The notes under the pieces: model-generated
What the model saw: the letters and a program-made list of their open reading frames with translations, nothing else
What the model was told of the DNA's origin: nothing
Database searches by the model: none
Position numbers and translations under genes: made by a program
Shown here: positions 39,068 through 48,374 of the stretch, one piece after another
How the letters are laid out: every line of letters starts with the position of its first letter
Numbering within the stretch: position 1 is the stretch's first letter
Source: Nocardia salmonicida NBRC 13393
GTDB lineage: Bacteria; Actinomycetota; Actinomycetes; Mycobacteriales; Mycobacteriaceae
Assembly: GCF_001613085.1 (NCBI RefSeq)
Contig: NZ_BDBR01000016.1
Span: forward strand, 1-64,000
Direction of reading: 5' to 3'
Length of the DNA: 64,000 nucleotides

Positions 39068-40341
39068 CGGCGCACCCCCAGCGCGCTCATGCGCTCTGCC
39101 GACCCGACGACCGGGGTGACAGTGGCATCGCCGACGCCCGCGTGCCGGAACACCCAGCGCAGACCCACGAAACGAGCAAGCGTCGCAACGAGATTGGCGG
39201 TGATCAGCACGGTGAGCTCCACCGCGACGGGCGCGTCGGGAGCCCAACGGTGCAGGGCGAACAGCGACCCGCTGGTGATCGCCAGCCCGAACGCGAAGAT
39301 GGCCAAGCCCTGGAACTGGTGCGACACCGCGTTGCCGCGTCCGCGCACACCGAAGGTGAACGCCCGATTGGCGGCGGTATTGCCCACCGCGGCGATCAGC
39401 AGCGACACCAGATTGGCGCCCTGGCTGCCGACCAACGGCTGCAACAGCAGATACAGGGCGATGTAGGCGAGCGTCGAGGTCACTCCGACGATCGCGAACC
39501 GCACCAGCTGGCCGACCATGCCGAGCGGCACCCCGGCCACCAGCGGCTCACGCCCGACTGCGGCCCGCAACTCGTCCACGGGAAGCGCGCCGGTGGTCAG
39601 GGCCCTGGTCAACCGCCAGATCCCGCGCAGATCCTTGCGCGCCGTATCGATGAGGTCGACCCGGCTGTCCGGATCGTCGATCCAGTCGACGGGCACCTCG
39701 TGAATCCGCAGACCCGCGCGCTCGGCCAACACCAGCAGTTCGGTATCGAAGAACCATTCGCCATCGCGCACCAGCGGCAGCAGCTCGCGCGCCACCTCGG
39801 TTCGCACGGCTTTGAATCCGCATTGCGCATCGGAAAAGCCCGCCCGCAGCGTTGTTTTCAGCAGCAGGTTGTAGCAGCGGGAGATGATTTCGCGCTTGGG
39901 TCCGCGCACCACCCGGGAAGACGAGTCGAGCCGGGTGCCGATCGCGAGGTCGGAATGCCCGGACACCAGCGGCGCGATCAGCGGCAACAGCGCGTTCAGG
40001 TCGGTCGACAGGTCGACGTCCATGTACGCCACCACCGCCGCGTCCGACCCCTCCCACGCGGTCCGCAACGCCCGCCCACGCCCTTTGGCGTCCAGGTGCA
40101 ATACCTGGACGCCGTCGAGCTCCGCCGCCAGCAGCTCGGCCACCGCGAGGGTGGCGTCGGTGCTGGCATTGTCGGCGATGGTGATGCGAGCCGTGAAGGG
40201 GAATCCGGCGCGCAGATAGCTATGTAATCTGCGCACGCACAGGCCGAGGTCGACCTCTTCGTTGTAGACGGGTATCACTACGTCGAGCACCGGCGCGCGG
40301 CTGCTCTGCATGGCCTTCTGCTCGGCCTCGGTCTGAGTCAT
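39064..40341 (-). CDS. GT2 polyprenyl-phosphate glycosyltransferase fused to GtrA domain
   Basis: 425 residues. The N-terminal GT2 domain has DVVIPVYNEEVDLG, IADNASTDATL and AYMDVDLSTDLNAL (DxD metal site), with GTRLDSSSRVVRGPKREIISR and FSDAQCGFKAVRTEVARELL typical of dolichyl/polyprenyl-P mannose or glucose synthases. The C-terminal GtrA domain (about 265-400) has four helices (VRFAIVGVTSTLAYIALYLL, NLVSLLIAAVGNTAANRAFT and others) thought to flip the lipid-sugar. It is translationally coupled to the GT39 transferase. An in-frame ATG at 40371 would add ten residues; neither start has a clear ribosome-binding site. Confidence 0.9.
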   Translation of the reverse strand: MTQTEAEQKAMQSSRAPVLDVVIPVYNEEVDLGLCVRRLHSYLRAGFPFTARITIADNASTDATLAVAELLAAELDGVQVLHLDAKGRGRALRTAWEGSDAAVVAYMDVDLSTDLNALLPLIAPLVSGHSDLAIGTRLDSSSRVVRGPKREIISRCYNLLLKTTLRAGFSDAQCGFKAVRTEVARELLPLVRDGEWFFDTELLVLAERAGLRIHEVPVDWIDDPDSRVDLIDTARKDLRGIWRLTRALTTGALPVDELRAAVGREPLVAGVPLGMVGQLVRFAIVGVTSTLAYIALYLLLQPLVGSQGANLVSLLIAAVGNTAANRAFTFGVRGRGNAVSHQFQGLAIFAFGLAITSGSLFALHRWAPDAPVAVELTVLITANLVATLARFVGLRWVFRHAGVGDATVTPVVGSAERMSALGVRR

Positions 40342-40410
40342 GACACCCAGACTCGATGGCCGCGCTGCCATCGAGCTGGGACCGAGCTGGGAGGTTGCTG
40401 GGGATCGTGA

Positions 40411-41037
40411 TCAGCCGCGACGCAGGCGCAGCACGCTGTCGACGCGCTGCCCGACCACACCGTCGGGGCTGGTCGACGGGGTGTGGACCAGCTCGGCGGT
40501 CTCGACCTGCCACTCGGGTCCGAGCTCGAGCTGCTCGAGCACCTGCTCGATGGTCGGGAACACATGGGCGTGCATCTCGCTGGAGGCCCAGCTCGGCGCG
40601 GCCGCGTGGGCGCCGATCACCAGCACCCCACCCGGCGTGACGGCAGCCGCCGCACTGCGCAGAATCCCGGCCCGCTCGTCCGGGCGCTCCACCGGCGAGT
40701 GCAGGAACTGCGCGGACACCAGGTCGAAGGTGCCCGCCGGGAAGCTCGCTTGGAGGTCGTGGCGATCCCACACGATCGTCACCCCGGCCTCGGTGGCCCG
40801 CCGCGCACCGCGCTCCATCGCGGTCGCGGAGATGTCGACCGCGGTGACCTGCCAGCCGCGCTCGGCCAACCAGATCGCGTCGGCACCTTCGCCGCAACCC
40901 AGGTCGAGGGCGGTCCCGGGGGTCAGCTCGGCGACCTCACGGACCAGAAGGGGGTTCGGGTTACCGGTCCAGATCTGCTCACGGTCGCGGTAGAAGTCTT
41001 CCCAGAACTCTTCGGCGTCGGCCACGGTCTCGGTCAT
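40411..41037 (-). CDS. Class I SAM-dependent methyltransferase
   Basis: 208 residues with the Rossmann SAM fold. Motif I is ALDLGCGEGADAIWLAERG, motif II VTAVDISATAME, and the later strand DLVSAQFLHSP. VLVIGAHAAAPSWAS near the end resembles methyltransferases related to tellurite resistance (TehB-like) and other small-molecule methylases. It is divergent from the TetR gene at 41188, a usual arrangement for regulator and target. It is only 39-69 bp upstream of the GT2-GtrA gene and could be co-transcribed with it. Confidence 0.88.
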   Translation of the reverse strand: MTETVADAEEFWEDFYRDREQIWTGNPNPLLVREVAELTPGTALDLGCGEGADAIWLAERGWQVTAVDISATAMERGARRATEAGVTIVWDRHDLQASFPAGTFDLVSAQFLHSPVERPDERAGILRSAAAAVTPGGVLVIGAHAAAPSWASSEMHAHVFPTIEQVLEQLELGPEWQVETAELVHTPSTSPDGVVGQRVDSVLRLRRG

Positions 41038-41174
41038 CGATGCTCCTGGTCAGTCAGGGTGAACGGATCATCCGATAGTGCATCGGCACTCCTGATTGCC
41101 GCCAGAAACTTTGCTGTTTCAGCAAATGTGTTCCCGCTCTCGGTGGGGTGCGTAACCCGCGGTACGGCCCGCCC

Positions 41175-41185
41175 TAGTATTACTA
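41175..41185. promoter_or_regulatory. Short palindrome at the tetR start
   Basis: TAGTA-T-TACTA lies 2 bp before the GTG start of the TetR gene, in the 150-bp divergent region with the methyltransferase gene. It is AT-rich and symmetrical, so it may be an operator or overlap a -10. Weak evidence alone. Confidence 0.35.
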
Positions 41186-41187
41186 AC

Positions 41188-41919
41188 GTGACGCGCGGTT
41201 ACCCCAAGACGGACGAGGCGCCGCGTCGTCGTGTCGACGCGCGGACCGAACGTTGGCGCGAACATCGCGTGCAGGTGCGCATCGAGTTCGTCGACGCGGC
41301 TTTCCGGGCGCTCGATCAGGTCGGGCCCGATGTGAGTATGGGCGATATCGCCAAGGAGGCCGGTGCGGCCAAGCCGAAGCTGTATCGCCATTTCGAGGAC
41401 AAGACCGACCTCTACAACGCGATCGTCGACCGCCTGCGCGACATGCTCTGGGAGCGCGTGCTCACCAGCGTGAATCTCACCGACGACTCGATCGCCGAAC
41501 TCGTCCACACCGCGGCCGCCGAGTATGTGGCGGTGGTGTCGGCACACCCGAATGTCTTCCGGTTCATGCTGCACAGTCATTTCAGCCAGCAGGCCAAGGA
41601 AACCGAACGCGCATTGGTCGCGGCCCGTCAATCGGCGAGGCGGGCAGCGGAATTCTTCGCGGGCCTGCTGCCGACGGAATCGATCGATGTGACCGGGATC
41701 GAATTGGTGAACTATTCGATTTTCGGTGCGGTCGCCTCGGCTACGGACTGGTGGCTCGGGGCGAATCAACGCGAAGTATCGGCGATGCCGGTCGAGCGCT
41801 TCGTCGACTATCTGGCCGAGAGCATCTCGGCGCTGGCACAGGCGCACGCCCGCTTCAATGGAGTCAAGATCGACCCGTCGAAACCCCTGCGCGACGCGTT
41901 CTGTTCCGCCTCTCCGTGA
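41188..41919 (+). CDS. TetR-family regulator
   Basis: 243 residues. HTH region: RVQVRIEFVDAAFRALDQVG, PDVSMGDIAKEAGAAKPKLY and RHFEDKTDLYNAIVDRLRDM (about 30-85). The ligand-binding half has AEYVAVVSAHPNVFRFMLHS and IELVNYSIFGAVASATDWWL, with a C-terminal extension rich in basic residues. GTG 41188 follows the palindrome closely, so the mRNA may be leaderless. Upstream in-frame starts run through the divergent methyltransferase gene. The regulon is unknown; the methyltransferase is the nearest candidate. Confidence 0.88.
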   Translation: MTRGYPKTDEAPRRRVDARTERWREHRVQVRIEFVDAAFRALDQVGPDVSMGDIAKEAGAAKPKLYRHFEDKTDLYNAIVDRLRDMLWERVLTSVNLTDDSIAELVHTAAAEYVAVVSAHPNVFRFMLHSHFSQQAKETERALVAARQSARRAAEFFAGLLPTESIDVTGIELVNYSIFGAVASATDWWLGANQREVSAMPVERFVDYLAESISALAQAHARFNGVKIDPSKPLRDAFCSASP

Positions 41920-42158
41920 CTTCTAGCCAGACTCAGGCAGTGTCGGACTTGCGTCGGCGGCCGGCGGGGCGTGCGGAATGGGTTAGCTCGAGTCGGTGAG
42001 TTACCCATGTTCTTGCGAGATCTGTGGGTTGGTTGTCTGCGTCGATCCATCGCGCCCGACACGAACTCCGTTGTTCTCGCCGATCACGCCTTTGGGGTCG
42101 GCGGGGGGTGCGATGGGTTCAGTATGAACCTGGGCACCGACAAGTTCGCGACGCCACG
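41920..42158. other. Non-coding interval between tetR and thiD
   Basis: About 240 bp between two convergent genes without a convincing ORF on either strand. It contains GGTTCA-GTA-TGAACC (42116-42130), a perfect 15-bp inverted repeat that is too short to be a strong terminator. Short frames here lack ribosome-binding sites and recognisable protein sequence. Otherwise I see nothing in it. Confidence 0.5.
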
Positions 42159-43007
42159 CTAGGCGTTGGTGTGGAGTCTCCAGAGTGGTGAGACGGGCCC
42201 GTGACCTGCGCCGAGGTCGTACGAGGCGGCCAGGCAGCGGTAGGTCCACTCCTTGGCGAACTCCACCGCGTCGGGCACCGAGTAGCCGTTGGCCAGCGCG
42301 CTGGCGATCGCCGCGGCGAGGGTATCGCCGCCGCCGTGATCGTTGCCGGTGGCGATGCGCGGCGCGGTGAACTCGCGGAAGGTGTCGCCGTCGTAGAGCA
42401 GATCGGTGCTGAACTCCGACGCGCGCAGGTGCCCGCCCTTCACGATCGCCCACTGCGCGCCGAGCGCGTGCAACGCCTCGGCGGCTTTGCGCGCGGTGGC
42501 GTCGTCGATCACTTCGATGCCGGTGATCAGGCGCACCTCGTCGAGGTTCGGGGTGACGACGGTCGCGAGTGGAATCAACGTATTACGCACTGCCTCGAGG
42601 GCTTCGGCGTGCAGCAGCGGATCCCCGTGCATGGAGGCCGCGACCGGATCGACCACCAGCGGAATGGTGCCGTCACGGCCGATTCCCAGCTCGCGACATA
42701 CCTCGGCGACCGCTTCGATGATCGCGGTGGAGGCGAGCATGCCGGTCTTGGCCGCGCCGATGCCGATATCGCGAACGACCACCCGCACCTGATCGGCCAC
42801 CACCTGCGCCGGGATCTCGTGAAAACCGCTGACGCCCACCGTGTTCTGCACGGTCACGGCCGCCACCGCCACGCACGCGTGCACCCCGCACAGCGCCATG
42901 GTGCGCGAATCGGCCTGGATACCGGCGCCGCCGCCGGAGTCGGTGCCCGCGATGGTGAGCGCGCGAACGGGGGTCTGACCATCGGGGGTCAGCGGCAACA
43001 TCTTCAC
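42159..43007 (-). CDS. thiD: Hydroxymethylpyrimidine/phosphomethylpyrimidine kinase
   Basis: A 282-residue ribokinase-fold enzyme. ALTIAGTDSGGGAGIQADSR (HMP site) comes first. MALCGVHACVAVAAVTVQNT, AAKTGMLAS, VVDPVAASMHGDPLL, VVTPNLDEVRLI and VKGGHL follow. The anion-hole motif is GNDHGGGDTLAAAI, with Asp where enterobacterial ThiD has Cys; this variant is normal for mycobacterial ThiD. It phosphorylates HMP-P from ThiC to HMP-PP for ThiE. The C-terminal GHGPVSPLWRLH matches the mycobacterial protein. It is single-gene, divergent from the Zur-box GTPase gene with 79 bp between them. No TPP riboswitch precedes it. Confidence 0.94.
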   Translation of the reverse strand: MKMLPLTPDGQTPVRALTIAGTDSGGGAGIQADSRTMALCGVHACVAVAAVTVQNTVGVSGFHEIPAQVVADQVRVVVRDIGIGAAKTGMLASTAIIEAVAEVCRELGIGRDGTIPLVVDPVAASMHGDPLLHAEALEAVRNTLIPLATVVTPNLDEVRLITGIEVIDDATARKAAEALHALGAQWAIVKGGHLRASEFSTDLLYDGDTFREFTAPRIATGNDHGGGDTLAAAIASALANGYSVPDAVEFAKEWTYRCLAASYDLGAGHGPVSPLWRLHTNA

Positions 43008-43062
43008 GCCCCAACCCTACGGCCGCGCACACCGCCGCGAGACCCCGCCCGCGCACTGCAAA

Positions 43063-43080
43063 TGAAAACCATTATCATTA
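43063..43080 (+). promoter_or_regulatory. Zur box
   Basis: TGAAAACCATTATCATTA closely resembles the actinobacterial Zur operator (TGAAAATCATTATCATTTTCA-type palindrome). It ends 6 bp before the GTG start of the COG0523 GTPase gene, so zinc-loaded Zur would block its promoter. Confidence 0.82.
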
Positions 43081-43086
43081 ACTCTC

Positions 43087-44229
<1,143 letters not shown>

Positions 44230-44332
44230 TTGGCATCTTTGGTGCGCGTATCACACTGCGCTGGTGCATGATTCGAATGGGTCGCGACCCACGCACCGAT
44301 GAGGGGAGCGTGGGCCGCGGCACCTGATCGAA

Positions 44333-45469
44333 TCAGGCGAGCCCGTTGAAGAACTCGCGGATGTCGCTGACCAGCACCTCGGGCGCCTCGTGCGCGGCGT
44401 AGTGCCCGGCTGCGTCGTTGGCGCCGCCCTTGCCCGCGCTGGTGTCGTAGGAGTTCCAGCTGACGATCTTGCTGTGGTCACGCTCGGCGAACCGGCGAAT
44501 CGACTGGAAATCGCCGGCGAACATCGCCAGCCCGGTGGGGACCGTGGTCGGTTCGGTCGGCTGCTCGGCGGCGTGCGCGTCCTCATAGTAGAAGCGCAGC
44601 GACGAACCGGCAGTCCCGGTGAGCCAGTACAGCGCCACGTTCGCGATCACGAACCGCGCGTCGAGCGTTTCGCCGAACAGCTGCGCGTTCCAGCCGAGCA
44701 GGCCCACCGGGGAATCGGCCAGCGCGTAGGCCAGGGTCTGCGGCTGCTGGCTGTGCAGGGTGTTGAAGGCCATCTTGTTCTCGTGGAACCACTGAAGATG
44801 TTGCAGCGCGGCCATATCCGCCTCGGAGAGGCCCTCGAATTCGGCCGGGTCGCCGGACGGGAACGAGAACAGCTGGGTGACGTGCACGCCGATCACGTTG
44901 TCGGGCGCGATCCGGCCGATTTCGGGGGAGACCATCGAGCCGCCGTCGTTGCCGATGGCGCCGAAGCGCTCGTAGCCGAGGCGGGCCATCAGCTCGACCC
45001 AGGCGCGAGCGGTGCGGTAGCGGTTCCAGCCGGTGCTGCGGGTGGGGCCGGAGAAGCCGAAACCGGGCAGCGAGGGGATGACCAGGTGGAAGGCGGGCTG
45101 ATCGGCCGATTCCGGCTCGGTGAGCGGCGCGATCACGTCGAGGTATTCGAGGATCGAACCGGGCCAGCCGTGGGTGAGGACCACCGGCGTCGCATCGGGG
45201 CGCGAGGAGCGGATGTGCAGGAAGTGGATGTCCTCCCCGTCGATCTCGGTGGTGAACTGCGGGTAGGCGTTGAGCTCGGATTCCAGCGCGCGCCAATCGA
45301 ACTCTTCGAGCCAGTACTCGGCGAGGCCGCGGACGCGACCGGCCGGGACGCCGTAGGCATCGCCGACGCCGGGCAGCTCGTCCGGGAACAGCGCGCCGCG
45401 CAGGCGGCCGGCGAGATCGTCGAGCTGGGCCTGCGGAACTTCGATCCGGAACGGGGTGATGGCGGCCAT
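44333..45469 (-). CDS. Epoxide hydrolase with EHN domain
   Basis: 378 residues. The N-terminal EHN segment (FRIEVPQAQLDDLAGRLRGA, about 7-110) precedes an alpha/beta-hydrolase core. The oxyanion motif HGWPGS is at 100-105 and the nucleophile Asp175 is in GAIGNDGGSMVSPE (usually GGDWG). Tyrosines for epoxide activation (FHLVIPSLPGFGFS region and YWLTG) follow, and a C-terminal GHYAAHEAPE carries the general-base His. It is divergent from a TetR gene, and two matching operators occupy the gap, so it is probably induced by a specific epoxide or lipophilic substrate. Confidence 0.9.
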   Translation of the reverse strand: MAAITPFRIEVPQAQLDDLAGRLRGALFPDELPGVGDAYGVPAGRVRGLAEYWLEEFDWRALESELNAYPQFTTEIDGEDIHFLHIRSSRPDATPVVLTHGWPGSILEYLDVIAPLTEPESADQPAFHLVIPSLPGFGFSGPTRSTGWNRYRTARAWVELMARLGYERFGAIGNDGGSMVSPEIGRIAPDNVIGVHVTQLFSFPSGDPAEFEGLSEADMAALQHLQWFHENKMAFNTLHSQQPQTLAYALADSPVGLLGWNAQLFGETLDARFVIANVALYWLTGTAGSSLRFYYEDAHAAEQPTEPTTVPTGLAMFAGDFQSIRRFAERDHSKIVSWNSYDTSAGKGGANDAAGHYAAHEAPEVLVSDIREFFNGLA

Positions 45470-45487
45470 GTCGACTCCTCTTATTGA

Positions 45488-45537
45488 AACGGAATGTTTC
45501 GTTCTGTTTCAAACATAGCAGAACGGATCGTTCCGTT
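45488..45537. promoter_or_regulatory. Paired TetR operators between epoxide hydrolase and tetR
   Basis: Two 16-bp inverted repeats share a pattern: AACGGA-ATGT-TTCGTT (45488-45503) and AACGGA-TCGT-TCCGTT (45522-45537, perfect). They lie 34 bp centre to centre. In addition TTGAAACGGAA (45484-45494) and TTCCGTTTCAA (45531-45541) form an outer perfect inverted repeat. The sites start 19 bp before the hydrolase start (45469) and end 22 bp before the TetR start (45559). Confidence 0.78.
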
Positions 45538-45558
45538 TCAAGTGGTAGCCTGATATTC

Positions 45559-46206
45559 ATGCCGAAGCAGACCGAAACCGCAGATCAGCCCCGCTTGCCC
45601 GGCCGCAAGGCGCAGGCCGCGCGCAACGACGGACTGATCCTCGACGCCGCCCGCGCGGTGTTCCTCGACGATCCGAACGCGCCGATCGCCGCCGTCGCCG
45701 AACGAGCGGGGGTCGGGATCAGCGCGCTCTACCGGCGGTATCCGAGCAAGGAGGTGCTGCTGCGCACGCTCTGCCACGAAGGGTTGCGGCGTTTCAACGC
45801 CGAAGCCGATGCGGCACTGGCGGATTCGGACGGTTGGCGCGGATTCGTCGGATTCCTGGAACGGGTGGTCGAGGCCGACGTGCACTCGCTCACCGCGCGC
45901 CTCGCGGGCACCTTCACCCCCGACGAATCGATGCTTCCCGACGTCATGCACTCGGGCGAGGTCGGCGAGGAGCTGGTTCGCCGCGCCCACGCGAGCGGAC
46001 GTCTGCGCCCCGACATCGACGCACTCGATCTCGGCCTGATCCTCGAGGCCTGCGCCGCGATCACGATGCCCGACCCGGTCCGCACCGCCGAACTGCGTCA
46101 ACGGGTACTGGCGGTGATAGTGGACGGGCTCACCGCCGAGGGTGATCTGCCCGGGCCGCCCCCCGCCCCCGGAGAATTCGCGTGGCGATGGGAACGCAAG
46201 TCCTGA
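45559..46206 (+). CDS. TetR-family regulator of the epoxide hydrolase
   Basis: 215 residues. HTH: RNDGLILDAARAVFLDDPNA, PIAAVAERAGVGISALYRRY and PSKEVLLRTLCHEGLRRFNA (about 28-75). The GISALYRRYPSKE recognition helix is canonical. The C-terminal ligand domain resembles SbtR-type TetR proteins (LEACAAITMPDPVRTAELRQ). Upstream in-frame sequence through the operators is excluded: the ATG at 45559 gives the normal family N-terminus. Divergent orientation and duplicated operators indicate autoregulation and control of the hydrolase. Confidence 0.9.
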   Translation: MPKQTETADQPRLPGRKAQAARNDGLILDAARAVFLDDPNAPIAAVAERAGVGISALYRRYPSKEVLLRTLCHEGLRRFNAEADAALADSDGWRGFVGFLERVVEADVHSLTARLAGTFTPDESMLPDVMHSGEVGEELVRRAHASGRLRPDIDALDLGLILEACAAITMPDPVRTAELRQRVLAVIVDGLTAEGDLPGPPPAPGEFAWRWERKS

Positions 46207-46264
46207 TCGGCTCGGAGCTGGCAGACTTGGCGCGTCACCCCGGACTACAACGCGGAGGCGCGTA

Positions 46265-46687
46265 GTGAACTGGACTCTGGAAGTTGTGATCGTCCCGGTC
46301 TCCGATATCGACCGGGCCAAGGATTTCTACGCCGACCGACTCGGCTTCACCGTCGACCACGACTCGGTGATCTCCGACGACGCGCGCATCGTGCAACTCA
46401 CCCCGCCCGGCTCCGGCTGTTCGATCGTCATCGGCAAGGGCGCGGTGCCGGAGATGCCGCCTGGCTCGCTCAAGGGCCTGCAGCTCGTGGTCCCCGATAT
46501 CGAGCAGGCGCACGCGGAGCTGGTGGCGCGCGGAGTCGAGGTCAGCGAGGTGCAGGAGCTCGGCAAGAATCCGCGGCCGGTCCAACACCCGCTCGACAAT
46601 GTCGGCTTCGTCTTCTTCAGCGACCCCGACGGCAATGGCTGGGCAGTGCAGCAGATCTCCAGCAGAGCCGATAAATCCTCGAGCTGA
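46265..46687 (+). CDS. VOC/glyoxalase-fold protein
   Basis: 140 residues of the vicinal-oxygen-chelate superfamily: VVIVPVSDIDRAKDFYADRL (first beta-alpha-beta unit), LQLVVPDIEQAHAELVARGV (second unit) and FVFFSDPDGNGWAVQQI (the metal-ligand end, here N-G-W rather than E in the last position). The family includes dioxygenases, glyoxalase I, fosfomycin/bleomycin resistance proteins and simple binders. One classical metal-binding glutamate seems replaced, so binding rather than catalysis is possible. GTG start at 46265 behind GCGGAGG. Confidence 0.85.
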   Translation: MNWTLEVVIVPVSDIDRAKDFYADRLGFTVDHDSVISDDARIVQLTPPGSGCSIVIGKGAVPEMPPGSLKGLQLVVPDIEQAHAELVARGVEVSEVQELGKNPRPVQHPLDNVGFVFFSDPDGNGWAVQQISSRADKSSS

Positions 46688-46732
46688 TTCGAACCCTGTC
46701 GGTATATCGCTTCCGGCGGGCACCATGCTCGC

Positions 46733-47539
46733 ATGCTGTTGGAGAGGCCCACCGAAACCGACGAGCGACGGATCCCGCTGTACCGCCGCCCGGGGTTCCT
46801 GCGCGCGCTCTCGCCGATCGCGCTGTTGATCATCTGGCAGCTCGCCAGTACCAGCGGCGCGATCCCCGCCAAGAAGCTGCCCGCTCCGTCCGCGGTGCTC
46901 GACGCGGGTCTGGAAACCTACCGCTCCGGCCAGCTCACCGAGGCTCTGCTGGTCTCCGGCCAGCGGGCCTTGTACGGCTTCGCGCTCGGCGCGGTGCTCG
47001 CGCTGGTGCTCGGCGTGCTCGCGGGCCTGAGCAAGATCGGTGAATACGCGGTCGACCCGCCGTTGCAGATGATCCGCACCATCCCGCTGTTCGGTCTGAT
47101 CCCGCTGTTCATCATCTGGTTCGGCATCGGCGAGGAACCCAAGGTCTACCTGATCGCGCTCGGCGTGTTCTTCCCGCTGTACCTCAATACCTTCTCGGGC
47201 ATCCGCCAACTGGACCCGAAACTGCTCGAGCTCGGCAGCGCCCTGCACCTCGGACTCGCCGAACGTCTGCGCCTGCTCGTCCTGCCCGGTGCCCTGCCGC
47301 AGATCCTGGTCGGCGCGCGCCAGAGTCTCGGCATCGCCTGGCTCTCGCTGATCGTGGCCGAACAGATCAATGCCAGTGCGGGACTCGGCTTCGTCGTCAA
47401 CAACGCTCGCGAATTCCTGCGCACCGACATCGTCGTATTCGGCCTGGTGGTCTACAGCCTGCTCGGCCTGCTCACCGACTCGATCGTGCGCCTGCTCGAA
47501 CGCCGCGCCCTGCGCTGGCGCCCGGCGGTGCACCGCTGA
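46733..47539 (+). CDS. SsuC-like ABC transporter permease
   Basis: 268 residues with about six helices. The EAA loop is located at SALHLGLAERLRLLVLPGALPQILVGARQS (quoted by its parts, about 180-205). PSAVLDAGLETYRSGQLTEA at the N-terminus and AEQINASAGLGFVVNNAREF near the end are standard for aliphatic sulfonate/nitrate/taurine permeases (SsuC/TauC/NrtB). It is followed by the ATPase and the binding lipoprotein, a complete importer. No flavin sulfonate monooxygenase (SsuD) lies beside it, so sulfonate specificity is an inference. Confidence 0.9.
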   Translation: MLLERPTETDERRIPLYRRPGFLRALSPIALLIIWQLASTSGAIPAKKLPAPSAVLDAGLETYRSGQLTEALLVSGQRALYGFALGAVLALVLGVLAGLSKIGEYAVDPPLQMIRTIPLFGLIPLFIIWFGIGEEPKVYLIALGVFFPLYLNTFSGIRQLDPKLLELGSALHLGLAERLRLLVLPGALPQILVGARQSLGIAWLSLIVAEQINASAGLGFVVNNAREFLRTDIVVFGLVVYSLLGLLTDSIVRLLERRALRWRPAVHR

Positions 47540-47582
47540 TGTCCGCCGCCACCCGCCGCCGTTCGATCACGAGGTTCCCATT

Positions 47583-48341
47583 ATGACCGCTGCCGCCGCC
47601 ACGACTGTCACCCCTATCTCCGCTCGGTCGGCCCGGGTGCCCGCCGCGCGAATCAGCGGGCTGAGCAAGCGATTCGGTGAACGAAGCGTGCTCGACGGGA
47701 TCGATCTCGAGATCGGCGCGGGCGAGATCGTCGCGCTGGTCGGACGCAGCGGCTCGGGCAAGTCCACCCTGTTGCGCATCCTCGGCGCACTCGATACCGC
47801 CACTCGCGGTGAGGTTTCCGTCGAGGGCAGGCCGACGATCGTCTTCCAGGAAGCACGGTTGATCCCGTGGCAGCCGGTGGTGCGCAATGTCGCCCTCGGC
47901 AGGCCGAAGCCACGCCATCGACGTGCCGACGAGCAAGCCGCCCGCGACCTGCTCGCCGAAGTCGGCCTCGCGGGCCGCGCCGACGCGTGGCCGCTCACCC
48001 TGTCCGGCGGTGAGGCCCAACGTGCCGCGCTGGCAAGGGCATTGGTGGCCGAGCCGACCCTGCTGCTGCTCGACGAGCCATTCGGCGCCCTCGACGCCCT
48101 GACTCGGTTGACGATGCACGACCTACTGCTTCGCCTGCACGCCCAGCGCGAATTCGGCGTCCTACTGGTGACCCACGACGTGCTCGAGGCGATCACTCTG
48201 GCCGACCGCGTCCTGGTTCTCGACGACGGCCACATCGCCGCCGACGTCCCCATCGAGCTGCCACGCCCACGCACCGCCGCCGCGCCGGAAGTCGCCGAAT
48301 ACGCGACGCAACTGCTCGCGCTGCTCGGCGTCACGCACTGA
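47583..48341 (+). CDS. SsuB-like ABC transporter ATP-binding protein
   Basis: 252 residues. Walker A GRSGSGKST, Q-loop VFQEARLIPWQPV, signature LSGGEAQRAALARAL, Walker B LLLLDEPFGALDALTR and H-loop VTHDVLEA are intact. The Q-loop pattern (EARLxPW) is that of the nitrate/sulfonate/taurine importer class. The ATG at 47583 lies 43 bp after the permease stop. About 33 bp separate it from the binding protein. Confidence 0.93.
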   Translation: MTAAAATTVTPISARSARVPAARISGLSKRFGERSVLDGIDLEIGAGEIVALVGRSGSGKSTLLRILGALDTATRGEVSVEGRPTIVFQEARLIPWQPVVRNVALGRPKPRHRRADEQAARDLLAEVGLAGRADAWPLTLSGGEAQRAALARALVAEPTLLLLDEPFGALDALTRLTMHDLLLRLHAQREFGVLLVTHDVLEAITLADRVLVLDDGHIAADVPIELPRPRTAAAPEVAEYATQLLALLGVTH

Positions 48342-48374
48342 ACCCCTCCCCACCGACGCACGAAAGTTGTTCCA

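Noticed and set aside
41971..42162. 63-codon plus-strand ORF between tetR and thiD
   Set aside because: No ribosome-binding site, no recognisable sequence, overlaps the thiD 3' end.
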